A stretch of 64,000 bases of DNA from Corallococcus sp. EGB (lineage in GTDB: Bacteria > Myxococcota > Myxococcia > Myxococcales > Myxococcaceae): positions 2,480,001 through 2,544,000 of the forward strand of contig NZ_CP079946.1 of assembly GCF_019968905.1 (NCBI RefSeq), written 5' to 3'. The notes under the pieces are model-generated. The model had not been told where the DNA came from. It worked only from the letters and a program-made list of their open reading frames with translations, and ran no database searches. This document shows positions 33,572 to 40,997 of this stretch, one piece after another (the first letter of the stretch is position 1; each line of letters opens with the position of its first letter). The position numbers and the translations under genes were made by a program.

Positions 33572-34084
33572 ATGCCGCGAACACGGATCGCTGCCTGCGC
33601 GCGGCGTCGGGGTACCGTTTCGGAGGGCGCCTTCGGGCAGTGGATCGGTCGGCTCAACAAGGCCCGCCACGAGAAGACAGGGGCGCCCAGCCTCGTCCGG
33701 GTGCACACGGGCGCCCGGACGGGCCTGGCGACCGCGGACGACCTGGAACTGCGTGGCCGCACGTCCTCTTCCCCTGCCTTTATCGCCCTGGAAATGGAGG
33801 CCTGCCCGACGGCGCCCGCCAGCAATGTGGAGGCAGAGGTGGCCGACGGGACGGAGGACGTCACGGATGCGGCGCAGGCCCCGCAACCTCCCGCGCCCCG
33901 CCGCCGCCCCAGCCGTCCAATAGCCCGTGGTGAACGTGCGGGGCCTTGTACTTGTCGTACAGCCCGCCTGGTCCCGTTGACGGGGCGGCGCGGGGCGCGG
34001 GAGGCTGGGGGCACGGGCTCGGCATGGCCGGATATGTGCTGTCCCGTACGGAGTGTCGAATGCGCGTCTGGGTCTTGCTGGTAA
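33572..34084 (+). CDS. Uncertain small protein
   Basis: An ATG frame of 170 codons with strong third-position GC from about 33615 to 33900 (GQWIGRLNKARHEKTGAPS and so on), which is what makes it likely to be coding. The bias fades after about 33910, so the real gene may end earlier through a frameshift, and the last 25 bp overlap the next gene. AGGAGG is only one base from the ATG. It diverges from the Cys-rich lipoprotein gene. No family recognised. Confidence 0.38.
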   Translation: MPRTRIAACARRRGTVSEGAFGQWIGRLNKARHEKTGAPSLVRVHTGARTGLATADDLELRGRTSSSPAFIALEMEACPTAPASNVEAEVADGTEDVTDAAQAPQPPAPRRRPSRPIARGERAGPCTCRTARLVPLTGRRGAREAGGTGSAWPDMCCPVRSVECASGSCW

Positions 34085-34641
34085 TCGGGCTTCTATTGCT
34101 CCCGCGGCCTGCTGCTGCCGGAGGCGACGAAACGAGCGTCGCGGCACTTCGTGGACTGCCAGGCGTTCAAATCGTTATCGAGGACATTCCGGACCCCGAG
34201 GCCATCGACGCGCAGGCCATCGAAACGATGGTGGAGCTTGCGTTGCGCCGCTCCGGCATCACCATCCTCACGAGAGACCAAGCGGCGGTCAGTCGTGCCG
34301 CGCCGTTTCTCTACCTTCGGGTTGCCTCTCTGGAGATGTCAAATGGCCAGTACGTATATTCTGCCGACCTCTCGCTCGGCCAGCGGGCAACTCTTACTAA
34401 CGGGGTGACGTACTCGATAGCTGGCACGTGGCGAGCAACCTCTGTAATCGGGTTCGCTGGTCGAGCGGTTTTGATGACCGCGCTTCGCACCGTCGTCTCC
34501 CGCATGCTTGATAGCTTTTGCAACGACTTCTTGAGGGCAAACCCACCGCGCGTCCCAGCCGCGTCGACTCGGTCCGTCCGCCGTCGCGACCCAAAGATTG
34601 AAGAGGTCGACCCCGAACCAGTGAGCGACGCGCAGCCCTGA
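34060..34641 (+). CDS. Secreted protein of unknown function
   Basis: A 193-residue protein with a signal peptide (MRVWVLLVIGLLLLPRPAAA). The mature part has an alternating strand-helix pattern (VQIVIEDIPDPEAIDAQAIETMVELALRRSG then FLYLRVASLEMSNGQYVYSADLSL), similar in shape to small periplasmic domains, and a basic C-terminus. Moderately AT-richer than the phage core. It stands alone with the next small membrane gene. Confidence 0.65.
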   Translation: MRVWVLLVIGLLLLPRPAAAGGDETSVAALRGLPGVQIVIEDIPDPEAIDAQAIETMVELALRRSGITILTRDQAAVSRAAPFLYLRVASLEMSNGQYVYSADLSLGQRATLTNGVTYSIAGTWRATSVIGFAGRAVLMTALRTVVSRMLDSFCNDFLRANPPRVPAASTRSVRRRDPKIEEVDPEPVSDAQP

Positions 34642-34697
34642 GCCGCATCGTCCAGCGCCTCGTGTGGAAGCATGTGGGGTAGACCGAGGAGACAGCC

Positions 34698-35009
34698 ATG
34701 TTAGGGCGCAGAGGCGACAGGGAGCTGAAGGAACGCATTCGCCTGATAGAGGGGGAAGTTCCGAAGCTCCTTGAGCAGTTGAAGCGCATCGAACTTAAGC
34801 CGGAGATGTACGAAGCGAATTTTGCGGAGTTCGAGAGGCGTCGACGCGAAAGCCAAGCCATTGCCGTAATGGTGAAGTCATACCTTGAGGAGCACGCTAC
34901 CCTGGAATCCGTGTTCGACCGGCGGCGCACTCGGTTGCTTGCATGGGTAGCCTTCTTCGTTTCGCTCTTCTCGCTTGCGGTTGCTACCTACGGCGTATGG
35001 AAGAAGTAG
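34698..35009 (+). CDS. Small coiled-coil membrane protein
   Basis: A 103-residue protein with a charged helical N-terminal two thirds (ELKERIRLIEGEVPKLLEQL) and one membrane segment near the C-terminus (LLAWVAFFVSLFSLAVATYG). GAGGAGACAG precedes the ATG. It is AT-richer than the surrounding phage genes. A hairpin terminator follows its stop by 11 bp. Function unknown. Confidence 0.68.
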   Translation: MLGRRGDRELKERIRLIEGEVPKLLEQLKRIELKPEMYEANFAEFERRRRESQAIAVMVKSYLEEHATLESVFDRRRTRLLAWVAFFVSLFSLAVATYGVWKK

Positions 35010-35019
35010 CCGCGACTAA

Positions 35020-35046
35020 GGCCCGCTCTCAAGCGAGGAGCGGGCC
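35020..35046. terminator. Bidirectional hairpin between converging genes
   Basis: A perfect 9-bp stem (GGCCCGCTC at 35020-35028 with GAGCGGGCC at 35038-35046) and a 9-base loop, placed between the stops of the rightward 34698 gene and the leftward 35058 gene. It probably serves both. Confidence 0.7.
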
Positions 35047-35057
35047 GCGTTGCTGTG

Positions 35058-35309
35058 TCATCCTCGCTCGGCGTAGTCCTTCATGTATGTGTCCTGCACG
35101 AACTTCACACGCTCCTCTGGTGAGCTGAGTTCGCTGAAGCATTTGCCGCAGACGAAGAGGGACTCCTGCTTCGTCTCGCCAGTGGCGGGATTCCGCACGG
35201 GCGCCGCGAGACGATTCATCGTGCTCTCCGTGAGGTCGTCACTGAGCTTGGCATAGCGCCCGAAACCGGCTTTGCACCTCGTACAGCATCCAGGCTCAAA
35301 CACACTCAT
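35058..35309 (-). CDS. Small zinc-ribbon-like protein
   Basis: An 83-residue protein with two Cys pairs (PGCCTRCKAGFG near the start and FVCGKCFSEL near residue 60), consistent with a zinc-binding ribbon. The C-terminus is helical and charged. Two ATG codons lie side by side (35312 and 35309). Function unknown. Confidence 0.6.
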   Translation of the reverse strand: MSVFEPGCCTRCKAGFGRYAKLSDDLTESTMNRLAAPVRNPATGETKQESLFVCGKCFSELSSPEERVKFVQDTYMKDYAERG

Positions 35310-35417
35310 CATGCCCCTGTGGGTGAGGAGCCCAGTATCCGACCCTCCTGGAGTCCACACCAGCCCGCCTGTCCCATCCCCACGGAGGCCGACTCAGGGA
35401 CCGCGATGGCTGCTCCG

Positions 35418-35660
35418 TCACGCGGCCGCACGGGCCTCCTGGCTTGCGAGCACCTTGAAGGCATGAGCCTCCGCTGCCCGGTGTTCCTCGCGCGCCTCCG
35501 CCAGCCGCATCCGGGCCTGGAGACTCCCGTCCATTCCGTGCTGCGCTTGCTGCAACTCCCTCTCCGCCTGCCCTAGGCGCTGCGCCAGCGCCTCCCGCTC
35601 CGCTATCGTCATGCCGGGGGCGGAGAGCAGGAGACGTGCCGCCCACGCGGGAGACTTCAT
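35418..35660 (-). CDS. Small coiled-coil protein
   Basis: An 80-residue, mostly helical protein (MTIAEREALAQRLGQAERELQQ then ARMRLAEAREEHRAAEAHAF), with third-position GC bias typical of the host and phage. Its start overlaps the stop of an upstream leftward frame by 4 bp (ATGA). Function unknown. Confidence 0.5.
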   Translation of the reverse strand: MKSPAWAARLLLSAPGMTIAEREALAQRLGQAERELQQAQHGMDGSLQARMRLAEAREEHRAAEAHAFKVLASQEARAAA

Positions 35661-35881
35661 GCGACCGAACCGACCGCCGCTGGCTGCACGTCACCATCCG
35701 CGCCCGCGTACTCGCGTCCGCGCGAGCGCACCGTGTTGCGGACGCGCGGAGGAGGTTGCGTGCGATTGCCGCCGGGCCTGGGCGTGCGAGGCCCACGGCG
35801 AGACGCACCCGCCGTACCAGGATGCGTGATGGCCGCGCTACGGCACGGGCGAGTCCGCCGGAGGCGCGCTAGGGACTTCAT
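35657..35881 (-). CDS. Doubtful small basic frame
   Basis: A 74-codon frame rich in Arg and Pro that ends in an ATGA overlap with the 80-residue gene. The overlap is the main support; composition is low-complexity and no family is recognised. A rightward frame of similar size overlaps it, so the strand is not certain. Confidence 0.25.
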   Translation of the reverse strand: MKSLARLRRTRPCRSAAITHPGTAGASRRGPRTPRPGGNRTQPPPRVRNTVRSRGREYAGADGDVQPAAVGSVA

Positions 35882-36014
35882 GCCCGGCCGGGCGCGCTAG
35901 GTCCGCCAAAGCCGCGTCCACGCGGGAAAGGGCCAGACAAAGGCATGTGTTCGGATTGGCATCTGATGCAATTCGGAGTGGGGTGATGATCGGGTAATGC
36001 GCCGGAGCGAGAAG

Positions 36015-36776
36015 TCACAATGATTGGCGAAGGTTTTTTGATGTGTCGATATGTTTCAGGTAGTGGTAGTCCAGCTCCTTGGATTGCCTTGCAAGAGCGT
36101 TGTATTCGGCTATGATTTCGTTTACCCGGTCCCTGATGATTGCTGCTTGGTTGAGTATATGCGTCTTCTCCCAGCCGTCTATACGCATGGCCTCCTTTTC
36201 GCATTCAGACAGGTAGCGTGGCAGTTCCTCAACGAGTCGGTGTAGTGAGTCGTCGACGATTCGAGCTATTGGGATGCATTGCTCCGATGTTGCGCTCGGG
36301 GGAAGGTTTTTAAAGACCATGCAGTGTGCTCGCACGATCTCCCGGCGGAGATTGATCTCGGTTGTTGTCTTGCTGTTGAGGTAGTTTGGTAATTGGTCAA
36401 GGCCATAGGCTGCTGTGCTTGACTCTCCACGGGCAGGCGATAGCTGCTCGGTTGTCAAGGCTAATGCTTTGCTGGTGATCCCCGCGAAGGTTGAGAGCCG
36501 GGCTCGTTCAGCATGCTCGGCGACTCGGACCGCTTTTCGTTGCCTGTAGGTTTTCCGAATAAAAAGGAAGGAAAACGAAAGCATGACAGCGAATGTTATT
36601 GTAGCTGCTGTTATGCTTGCTGCTGGAGAGGAGTTGTATAAGCCAAAGATCGAGACGATTGCGCCGATTACGGTGCTGATTGCTACGACTGTTTCTGGCC
36701 AGTGCGGCCGATGTGGTGCGGGCTGCTGGGCAAGCAAATGGTTTAGTCCCTGCGGGCTGAAGGGGTTCAGCGACAC
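36015..36776 (-). CDS. Membrane protein with two N-terminal TM helices and helical cytoplasmic domain
   Basis: A 253-residue protein with two membrane segments at about 29-46 (VVAISTVIGAIVSIFGLY) and 52-73 (AASITAATITFAVMLSFSFLF), a basic loop, then about 170 residues of soluble helices. GTG start with GAGG seven bases before. It is among the most AT-rich genes of the window, pointing to recent acquisition. The layout (two TM helices then a helical domain) is like that of SLATT-type membrane effectors of defence systems, but I see no decisive motif. Confidence 0.72.
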   Translation of the reverse strand: MSLNPFSPQGLNHLLAQQPAPHRPHWPETVVAISTVIGAIVSIFGLYNSSPAASITAATITFAVMLSFSFLFIRKTYRQRKAVRVAEHAERARLSTFAGITSKALALTTEQLSPARGESSTAAYGLDQLPNYLNSKTTTEINLRREIVRAHCMVFKNLPPSATSEQCIPIARIVDDSLHRLVEELPRYLSECEKEAMRIDGWEKTHILNQAAIIRDRVNEIIAEYNALARQSKELDYHYLKHIDTSKNLRQSL

Positions 36777-36851
36777 TGAATGCCTCGAAGGTTAAGTGCG
36801 CTTAGATTGTAGTCGAGGTGGGAGCGTCCATTGCGACTCGTTGTGTAGCGA

Positions 36852-37562
36852 CTACAGCAGCAGCAGGTCCGCCTGCAGCGCGACGCCCGCGGTGACGTGG
36901 GTGCCCGTCAGGCCCGGCACCGGCGTGCCGCCGGCGGGCACGTGCGTCAGCGTCAGCCCCGCCGTCACCCGCTGCACCGTGACGGACGCCCCCACGGACA
37001 GGCCCAGCCAGGTGCCGCTGGCGTCCCCGGTGCGGCGGCGCAGCACGGGCCCTGCCTCCAGCGTCCCCAGCACCAACTGCGTGGGCGTGTGCACCTGCCA
37101 CCAGTGCGCGGCCACGCCCGCGTCCGCGCGCAGCGACGTCCAGGAGGCGCCGGACGCCGAGTCGAGGGACGCGCCCGCCGCGAGGTAGCCGCCCACCGTC
37201 AGCGGCAGCGCGCCGCGCTCGCCCAGCCGGTGGAGGCGCGCGGCCGCGCTCACGCCCAGGCGTCCACCGGGACGCAGCAGCAGCCCGCCGGCCGCGTCCC
37301 GTCCGTCCGCCGCGACGCTGGGTGCCAGGTGCGCGAGGACGTGGAGGGCGCCGCGCTCGCTCCAGCGTCCGTACCCGACGCCCAGGGCGAGGGGGCGCGG
37401 GTTGCCCCCGGGCGCGGCCGGGTTGAGGACGCCCTGCGCGGTGGCGGTGGCGATGAGGGAGCTCCACGCCGGGAAGGCGGCACCGTCGGCGGATGCTTCC
37501 TCCTGGGCGAGGGAGGTGGTGGAGAGGACGAGGGACAACAGGACGGCGGTGTGCTTCGACAT
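36852..37562 (-). CDS. Secreted beta-barrel-like protein
   Basis: A 236-residue protein with a signal peptide (MSKHTAVLLSLVLSTTSLAQ) and alternating hydrophobic strands (LALGVGYGRWSERGALHVLAHL, VTAGLTLTHVPAGG), ending in the strand VTAGVALQADLLLL. It is probably an outer membrane or secreted barrel. GC bias is like the host. It may be cargo in the prophage; function unknown. Confidence 0.68.
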   Translation of the reverse strand: MSKHTAVLLSLVLSTTSLAQEEASADGAAFPAWSSLIATATAQGVLNPAAPGGNPRPLALGVGYGRWSERGALHVLAHLAPSVAADGRDAAGGLLLRPGGRLGVSAAARLHRLGERGALPLTVGGYLAAGASLDSASGASWTSLRADAGVAAHWWQVHTPTQLVLGTLEAGPVLRRRTGDASGTWLGLSVGASVTVQRVTAGLTLTHVPAGGTPVPGLTGTHVTAGVALQADLLLL

Positions 37563-37654
37563 GGGGAGCCTCGGGGAGCGGGCGCACTGGTAGAGCCCTG
37601 CCGTCCGGCGCCCGGGCCGGCAGGTGGTGAAGGGGGGGGAGGTGGAGGGGACGG

Positions 37655-38209
37655 CTACGGGCTGGTGGCCGCTGCCGTCTCAGCCTGAAGCTGCGCGCGG
37701 ATGGCGGTGGCGAGGGCGGGCATCACGTTCTCGCAGAAGCCGCGCACGTCCGGCGGGTAGTCGTAGGCTGCGAACTCGTAGGGGGCGCTCACCGAGGTGT
37801 TGGTGCACCAGACGGAGAACTGGTCGATGGCGATCTCGTCGTAGTCCCTTGCGTCGCGCCGACTCCAAGCGCCGAGGGCGTCAGACAGAGACTCCCACGC
37901 CTCGGCCGCTTTCTCCTTCGAGTAGGTGCCGTCGCGCCGGCTGGTCAGGACGTGCTCACGGATGCGCTTCAGCGTCCGCGAGCCATCCCACCAGTCGCGG
38001 CTTTCCAGCTTGCTGCACACATAGTCGTCCTGGCGTTCCAGTTGCGCGACGAAGGCACGGAACTCCCCGCCAGCGGCCGTCCAGCGGAACGCGTAACTGC
38101 CCCAGTCGGACACCGTGGCGAAGAAGCCGTCGCTCCGGAGGATGACGTCCGCGAGCCACGCGCCCTTCTCGGTGCGTAGGCGGTACTGGTAGACGAGCGG
38201 CTCAGCCAC
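37655..38209 (-). CDS. Phage early-region protein of unknown function
   Basis: A 184-residue protein from GTG 38209, which overlaps the upstream gene by 8 bp. It opens EPLVYQYRLRTEKGAWLADVILRSDGFFATVSDWGSYAFRW, a beta-sheet-rich start, followed by a helical middle (KRIREHVLTSRR). It is the last gene of a three-gene overlapping block (40018 to 37655). No family recognised. Confidence 0.62.
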   Translation of the reverse strand: MAEPLVYQYRLRTEKGAWLADVILRSDGFFATVSDWGSYAFRWTAAGGEFRAFVAQLERQDDYVCSKLESRDWWDGSRTLKRIREHVLTSRRDGTYSKEKAAEAWESLSDALGAWSRRDARDYDEIAIDQFSVWCTNTSVSAPYEFAAYDYPPDVRGFCENVMPALATAIRAQLQAETAAATSP

Positions 38210-39620
38210 GGGGCACCTCTGCCACGGGCAGCGGGAGGTCGCGAATTCGCACGGCCAGCGCCCGCGCGAAGTGAGCCACCAGTTCGGACTTCGTCCCTGG
38301 CCAGTCATCGAAGAAGGACGCCGGAGTGGGTGCCGTCTCCTGGAGACTGGCCGCTCGCTCGCGCATGTCCTCTGCCCCGAGGCGCGCAGCCTCGGTGACG
38401 GCCTCGGCGAGTGCATTCCAGGCCAGGAGGCTGTCGGCTCCAGCGCGCGCGTTCGGCACTGGCAGCTCCGGGTACACGGCCCGGAGGACGGCGACAGCCA
38501 CGCCCTGGTGCGCGGTGGTGACGTGAAGGGCGCTCCACACCTGGGCGATCGCGTGGCGCACGGCCTCGGGGACGTGCGGGCTGCCGCACGCGTCGCAGCG
38601 GGCCCGGCACCAGGTGCACGTGCCCTCTCTCGCGCAGGTGCAGCGCCTGGACGGGTGCAGCGAATCCGCCGCAGCCGTCGTCAGGGGCGTCGGCTCGTGG
38701 CCGACCTTGGCCAAGCAGTGCTGGATGCGCTCGCTGAGGGGCAGCAGTGGCGGCACCGTGGGGCGCATGTCGAGCGCGGACAGCATCCGATACGGCTGCG
38801 CGGATGCGCCTTCCTTCGGGATGAGCGCGGGCGAGCCATCCGGTGCGGCCGGAGAGGATGGGGCGGGCATCGTCTCGGCGAGTGGGGCGGAGAGGGCGTC
38901 CTCCACGGCGTTGTGGGCCTTCTCCACGTCTGCGGGGCCTCCGACGAACAGCGCACGGGCCGCCTCGTCGCACTTCGCCTTCAGCGCCTCCACCTGTGCG
39001 CGGAGGCCGTCGCGCTCAGACTCGGCGCGCGCTTGTAGCTCGCGGACGGCCGCCACAGCCTGTCGCGCTCCCTCCAGTTGCCGCTCGTGTTGGCCCGCGT
39101 GCTCATCCCGCTCGCGCTCCAACTCCGCCACCCGGGCCTGGAGGGCGGACAGCTCGCGCTGGTGCGCTTCAAGTATGGTCGCGCCGGGATGTTCCTGTGC
39201 CAGAACACGACGGGTGATTTGAAGGGTGAAAGAGTCGGGCGTGTACGAGCCGTCGCGCACGCCGTCCATCAGGTTCGCCAACTCCGTCAGAGCGTCCACC
39301 AGCGCTGCATTGTCCGCCACGAGCGCGGGCACCTTCGCGCCCTGCAGCGCTGCGTCGCGAAGCATCCGTGCCATCATCGTTTCGGTGGAGCCCTCTGTCC
39401 GCGCGACCACCGCCCGGAACCACCGTTCCGCATCCTCGGTCGTGAACCTCAATGCGCCCGAAGCTGCCCCAGCCGACGGCAGGGCGGACGTCAGCGGTGC
39501 GACCCATGCCTGCGCCAACGCAGTCCGGACCTGTGCCTCATCGGCGGGCACTTCGCCCAGGGCGATGCGACGGACCTCCTCCAGCTCCTTCGGCATGCCG
39601 CTGACGTCCGCTGACTTCAT
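38202..39620 (-). CDS. Large phage protein with coiled coil and Cys cluster
   Basis: A 472-residue protein. Residues 150-220 form a coiled coil (QRELSALQARVAELERERDEH); residues 320-350 have a Cys cluster (RRCTCAREGTCTWCRARCDACGSPH) that probably binds zinc; the C-terminal 120 residues are helical. Starts and ends overlap neighbours by a few bases, so translation is coupled. It might be a DNA-handling early protein, but there is no recognised domain. Confidence 0.68.
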   Translation of the reverse strand: MKSADVSGMPKELEEVRRIALGEVPADEAQVRTALAQAWVAPLTSALPSAGAASGALRFTTEDAERWFRAVVARTEGSTETMMARMLRDAALQGAKVPALVADNAALVDALTELANLMDGVRDGSYTPDSFTLQITRRVLAQEHPGATILEAHQRELSALQARVAELERERDEHAGQHERQLEGARQAVAAVRELQARAESERDGLRAQVEALKAKCDEAARALFVGGPADVEKAHNAVEDALSAPLAETMPAPSSPAAPDGSPALIPKEGASAQPYRMLSALDMRPTVPPLLPLSERIQHCLAKVGHEPTPLTTAAADSLHPSRRCTCAREGTCTWCRARCDACGSPHVPEAVRHAIAQVWSALHVTTAHQGVAVAVLRAVYPELPVPNARAGADSLLAWNALAEAVTEAARLGAEDMRERAASLQETAPTPASFFDDWPGTKSELVAHFARALAVRIRDLPLPVAEVPRG

Positions 39621-40018
39621 TGGGCGCTCGCCTCAGCCAGCGCCTTCGAGGCCGCGCGGCCGCGCGGCAGCTGGACGTCCTCCACGCTGTTGGGGTTGGC
39701 GTTGTCCGCCCACGCGGCCGGGCGGCGGTTCGTCTTCTCCAGGTTGCGCAGCTTCTGGTAGTGCGCCGCGCAGTAGCCCTTCGTCCGGCTGGGCTTGCCG
39801 CAGCCCTTGATGGCGCACTCTCGGGTGCCGTCGGTCTGGGCCGCCTTCGACTTGCCAGGCTTCGCCGCCTTGGCCGCGCTCGTTGGGGGCGCCTTCATCG
39901 CGGGCGCGGGCGTCACCACGCCGCCCAGCTTCGCCACGGTGTCACGCAGCATCTGCGCGGCGTCCTCCAGCCTGTCTGCCAGCTCCAGCAAGCCACCGCT
40001 GCTCTTCGTCGTCGTCAC
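39617..40018 (-). CDS. Zinc-motif phage protein
   Basis: A 133-residue protein from GTG 40018. A helical N-terminus (LLELADRLEDAAQMLRDTVAKLGG), an Ala/Lys/Pro linker, and CAIKGCGKPSRTKGYCAAHYQKLRN at about 82-106, a C-x4-C-x8-C-x2-H pattern likely to bind zinc. The end is basic. Its stop overlaps the ATG of the next gene (ATGA). The start is uncertain because earlier in-frame codons are open. Confidence 0.65.
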   Translation of the reverse strand: MTTTKSSGGLLELADRLEDAAQMLRDTVAKLGGVVTPAPAMKAPPTSAAKAAKPGKSKAAQTDGTRECAIKGCGKPSRTKGYCAAHYQKLRNLEKTNRRPAAWADNANPNSVEDVQLPRGRAASKALAEASAQ

Positions 40019-40107
40019 GTTCGTCTCGTTGTTGTGGTTGAGCGCGCCGCCGTCGTGACGGCGCGCGGGAGCGCTGGGCGGCCCGTACTGCACCGCCCGG
40101 AGGAAGA

Positions 40108-40140
40108 CCGCAGGGGCGCAGCAGCACCGCGCCCCTGCGG
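40108..40140 (-). terminator. Hairpin after the secreted protein gene
   Basis: A perfect 12-bp stem (CCGCAGGGGCGC with GCGCCCCTGCGG) and a 9-base loop, 9 bp past the stop of the leftward gene 40149-40781. It separates that gene from the downstream early block. Confidence 0.75.
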
Positions 40141-40148
40141 ATGGACGG

Positions 40149-40781
40149 TTAGATGCCGTCCCGAGGGTCACCCTTCCGGTTGAACATCTCGGGATCCACG
40201 ATGGGGACGAGCATCCCGGCCGCCGTGGCGACCCGCGCCGCGCCCGCGCGCACCAGGAAGCCCGCCTTGATGAGGTACTCCACCCAGGGCGTGTCCCGCG
40301 TGGCCGTCACCTTGGCGCTGTTGTAGAGGCGGGCCGTGCTGTTGCGGAGGTCCACGACGTCCAGACCGGAGTCTTCAGGAGCCACGTAACGGAACATCGC
40401 TTCGACGGTGGCCCCCGTGCTGCCCGGCGGCCCGCCGTTGCACGAGTCGTCCATCTCGGACTGCGCCCGGGCACGCACCTTGCCCGCCGCCTTCGGGTCG
40501 ATGTTTCGCTTGAGGTCGTGCTCCGTCGTGTCACTCGACACGCCGATTTCAGTGGCCAACATCGCCTTCACAAAAATGGCCGTCAGGCATTTGGCGTTGG
40601 CGCCCTTGGCGAGCTTCGCGGCCTCGGAGCCTTGGCCTTCCGCCTGCTTCAACAGCTTCGCCCAGTCGCCCGCCTTGCCCACCCAGCCGTCGGGAGGAGT
40701 GCTGGGGCTCCACGCGGCCAGGGCGGGGGATGACATCAGCGAGACGGTGAGCACGGCGGACATCACGCACAGCTTCTTCAT
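40149..40781 (-). CDS. Secreted protein of unknown function
   Basis: A 210-residue protein with a signal peptide (MKKLCVMSAVLTVSLMSSPALA). The mature protein is Ala/Lys-rich and has a Cys near residue 57 (GANAKCLTAIFVKAMLATEIG) and one near 107 (DDSCNGGPPGS), possibly a disulfide pair, with a C-terminal hydrophobic helix and PIVDPEMFNRKGDPRDGI. It has its own terminator, so it is an independent cargo unit beside the amidohydrolase. Family not recognised. Confidence 0.68.
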   Translation of the reverse strand: MKKLCVMSAVLTVSLMSSPALAAWSPSTPPDGWVGKAGDWAKLLKQAEGQGSEAAKLAKGANAKCLTAIFVKAMLATEIGVSSDTTEHDLKRNIDPKAAGKVRARAQSEMDDSCNGGPPGSTGATVEAMFRYVAPEDSGLDVVDLRNSTARLYNSAKVTATRDTPWVEYLIKAGFLVRAGAARVATAAGMLVPIVDPEMFNRKGDPRDGI

Positions 40782-40947
40782 GGGTTTCTTTCGTTGGGGG
40801 TTGGACTGCGGTGCTGCATGGGCCGGGATGCGCTCCGGCGGGCGGACCGGGACTCGTGCGCAAAGGAATGGCGAGCGCGTCCGGGAGACGGCGCTCCTCG
40901 TCACCGCGGGGCACGCCGTGAGGACTCACCGGCGCGCGGAGAGACGG

Positions 40948-40972
40948 CGGGCCGCAGTCACTGCGCGGCCCG
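40948..40972 (-). terminator. Hairpin after the amidohydrolase gene
   Basis: An 8-bp stem (CGGGCCGC with GCGGCCCG) with a 9-base loop, 26 bp past the stop of the leftward amidohydrolase gene. It suggests that the amidohydrolase is a separate transcription unit. Confidence 0.6.
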
Positions 40973-40997
40973 CGACGTCAGGCACTGCGGAGTGGCG

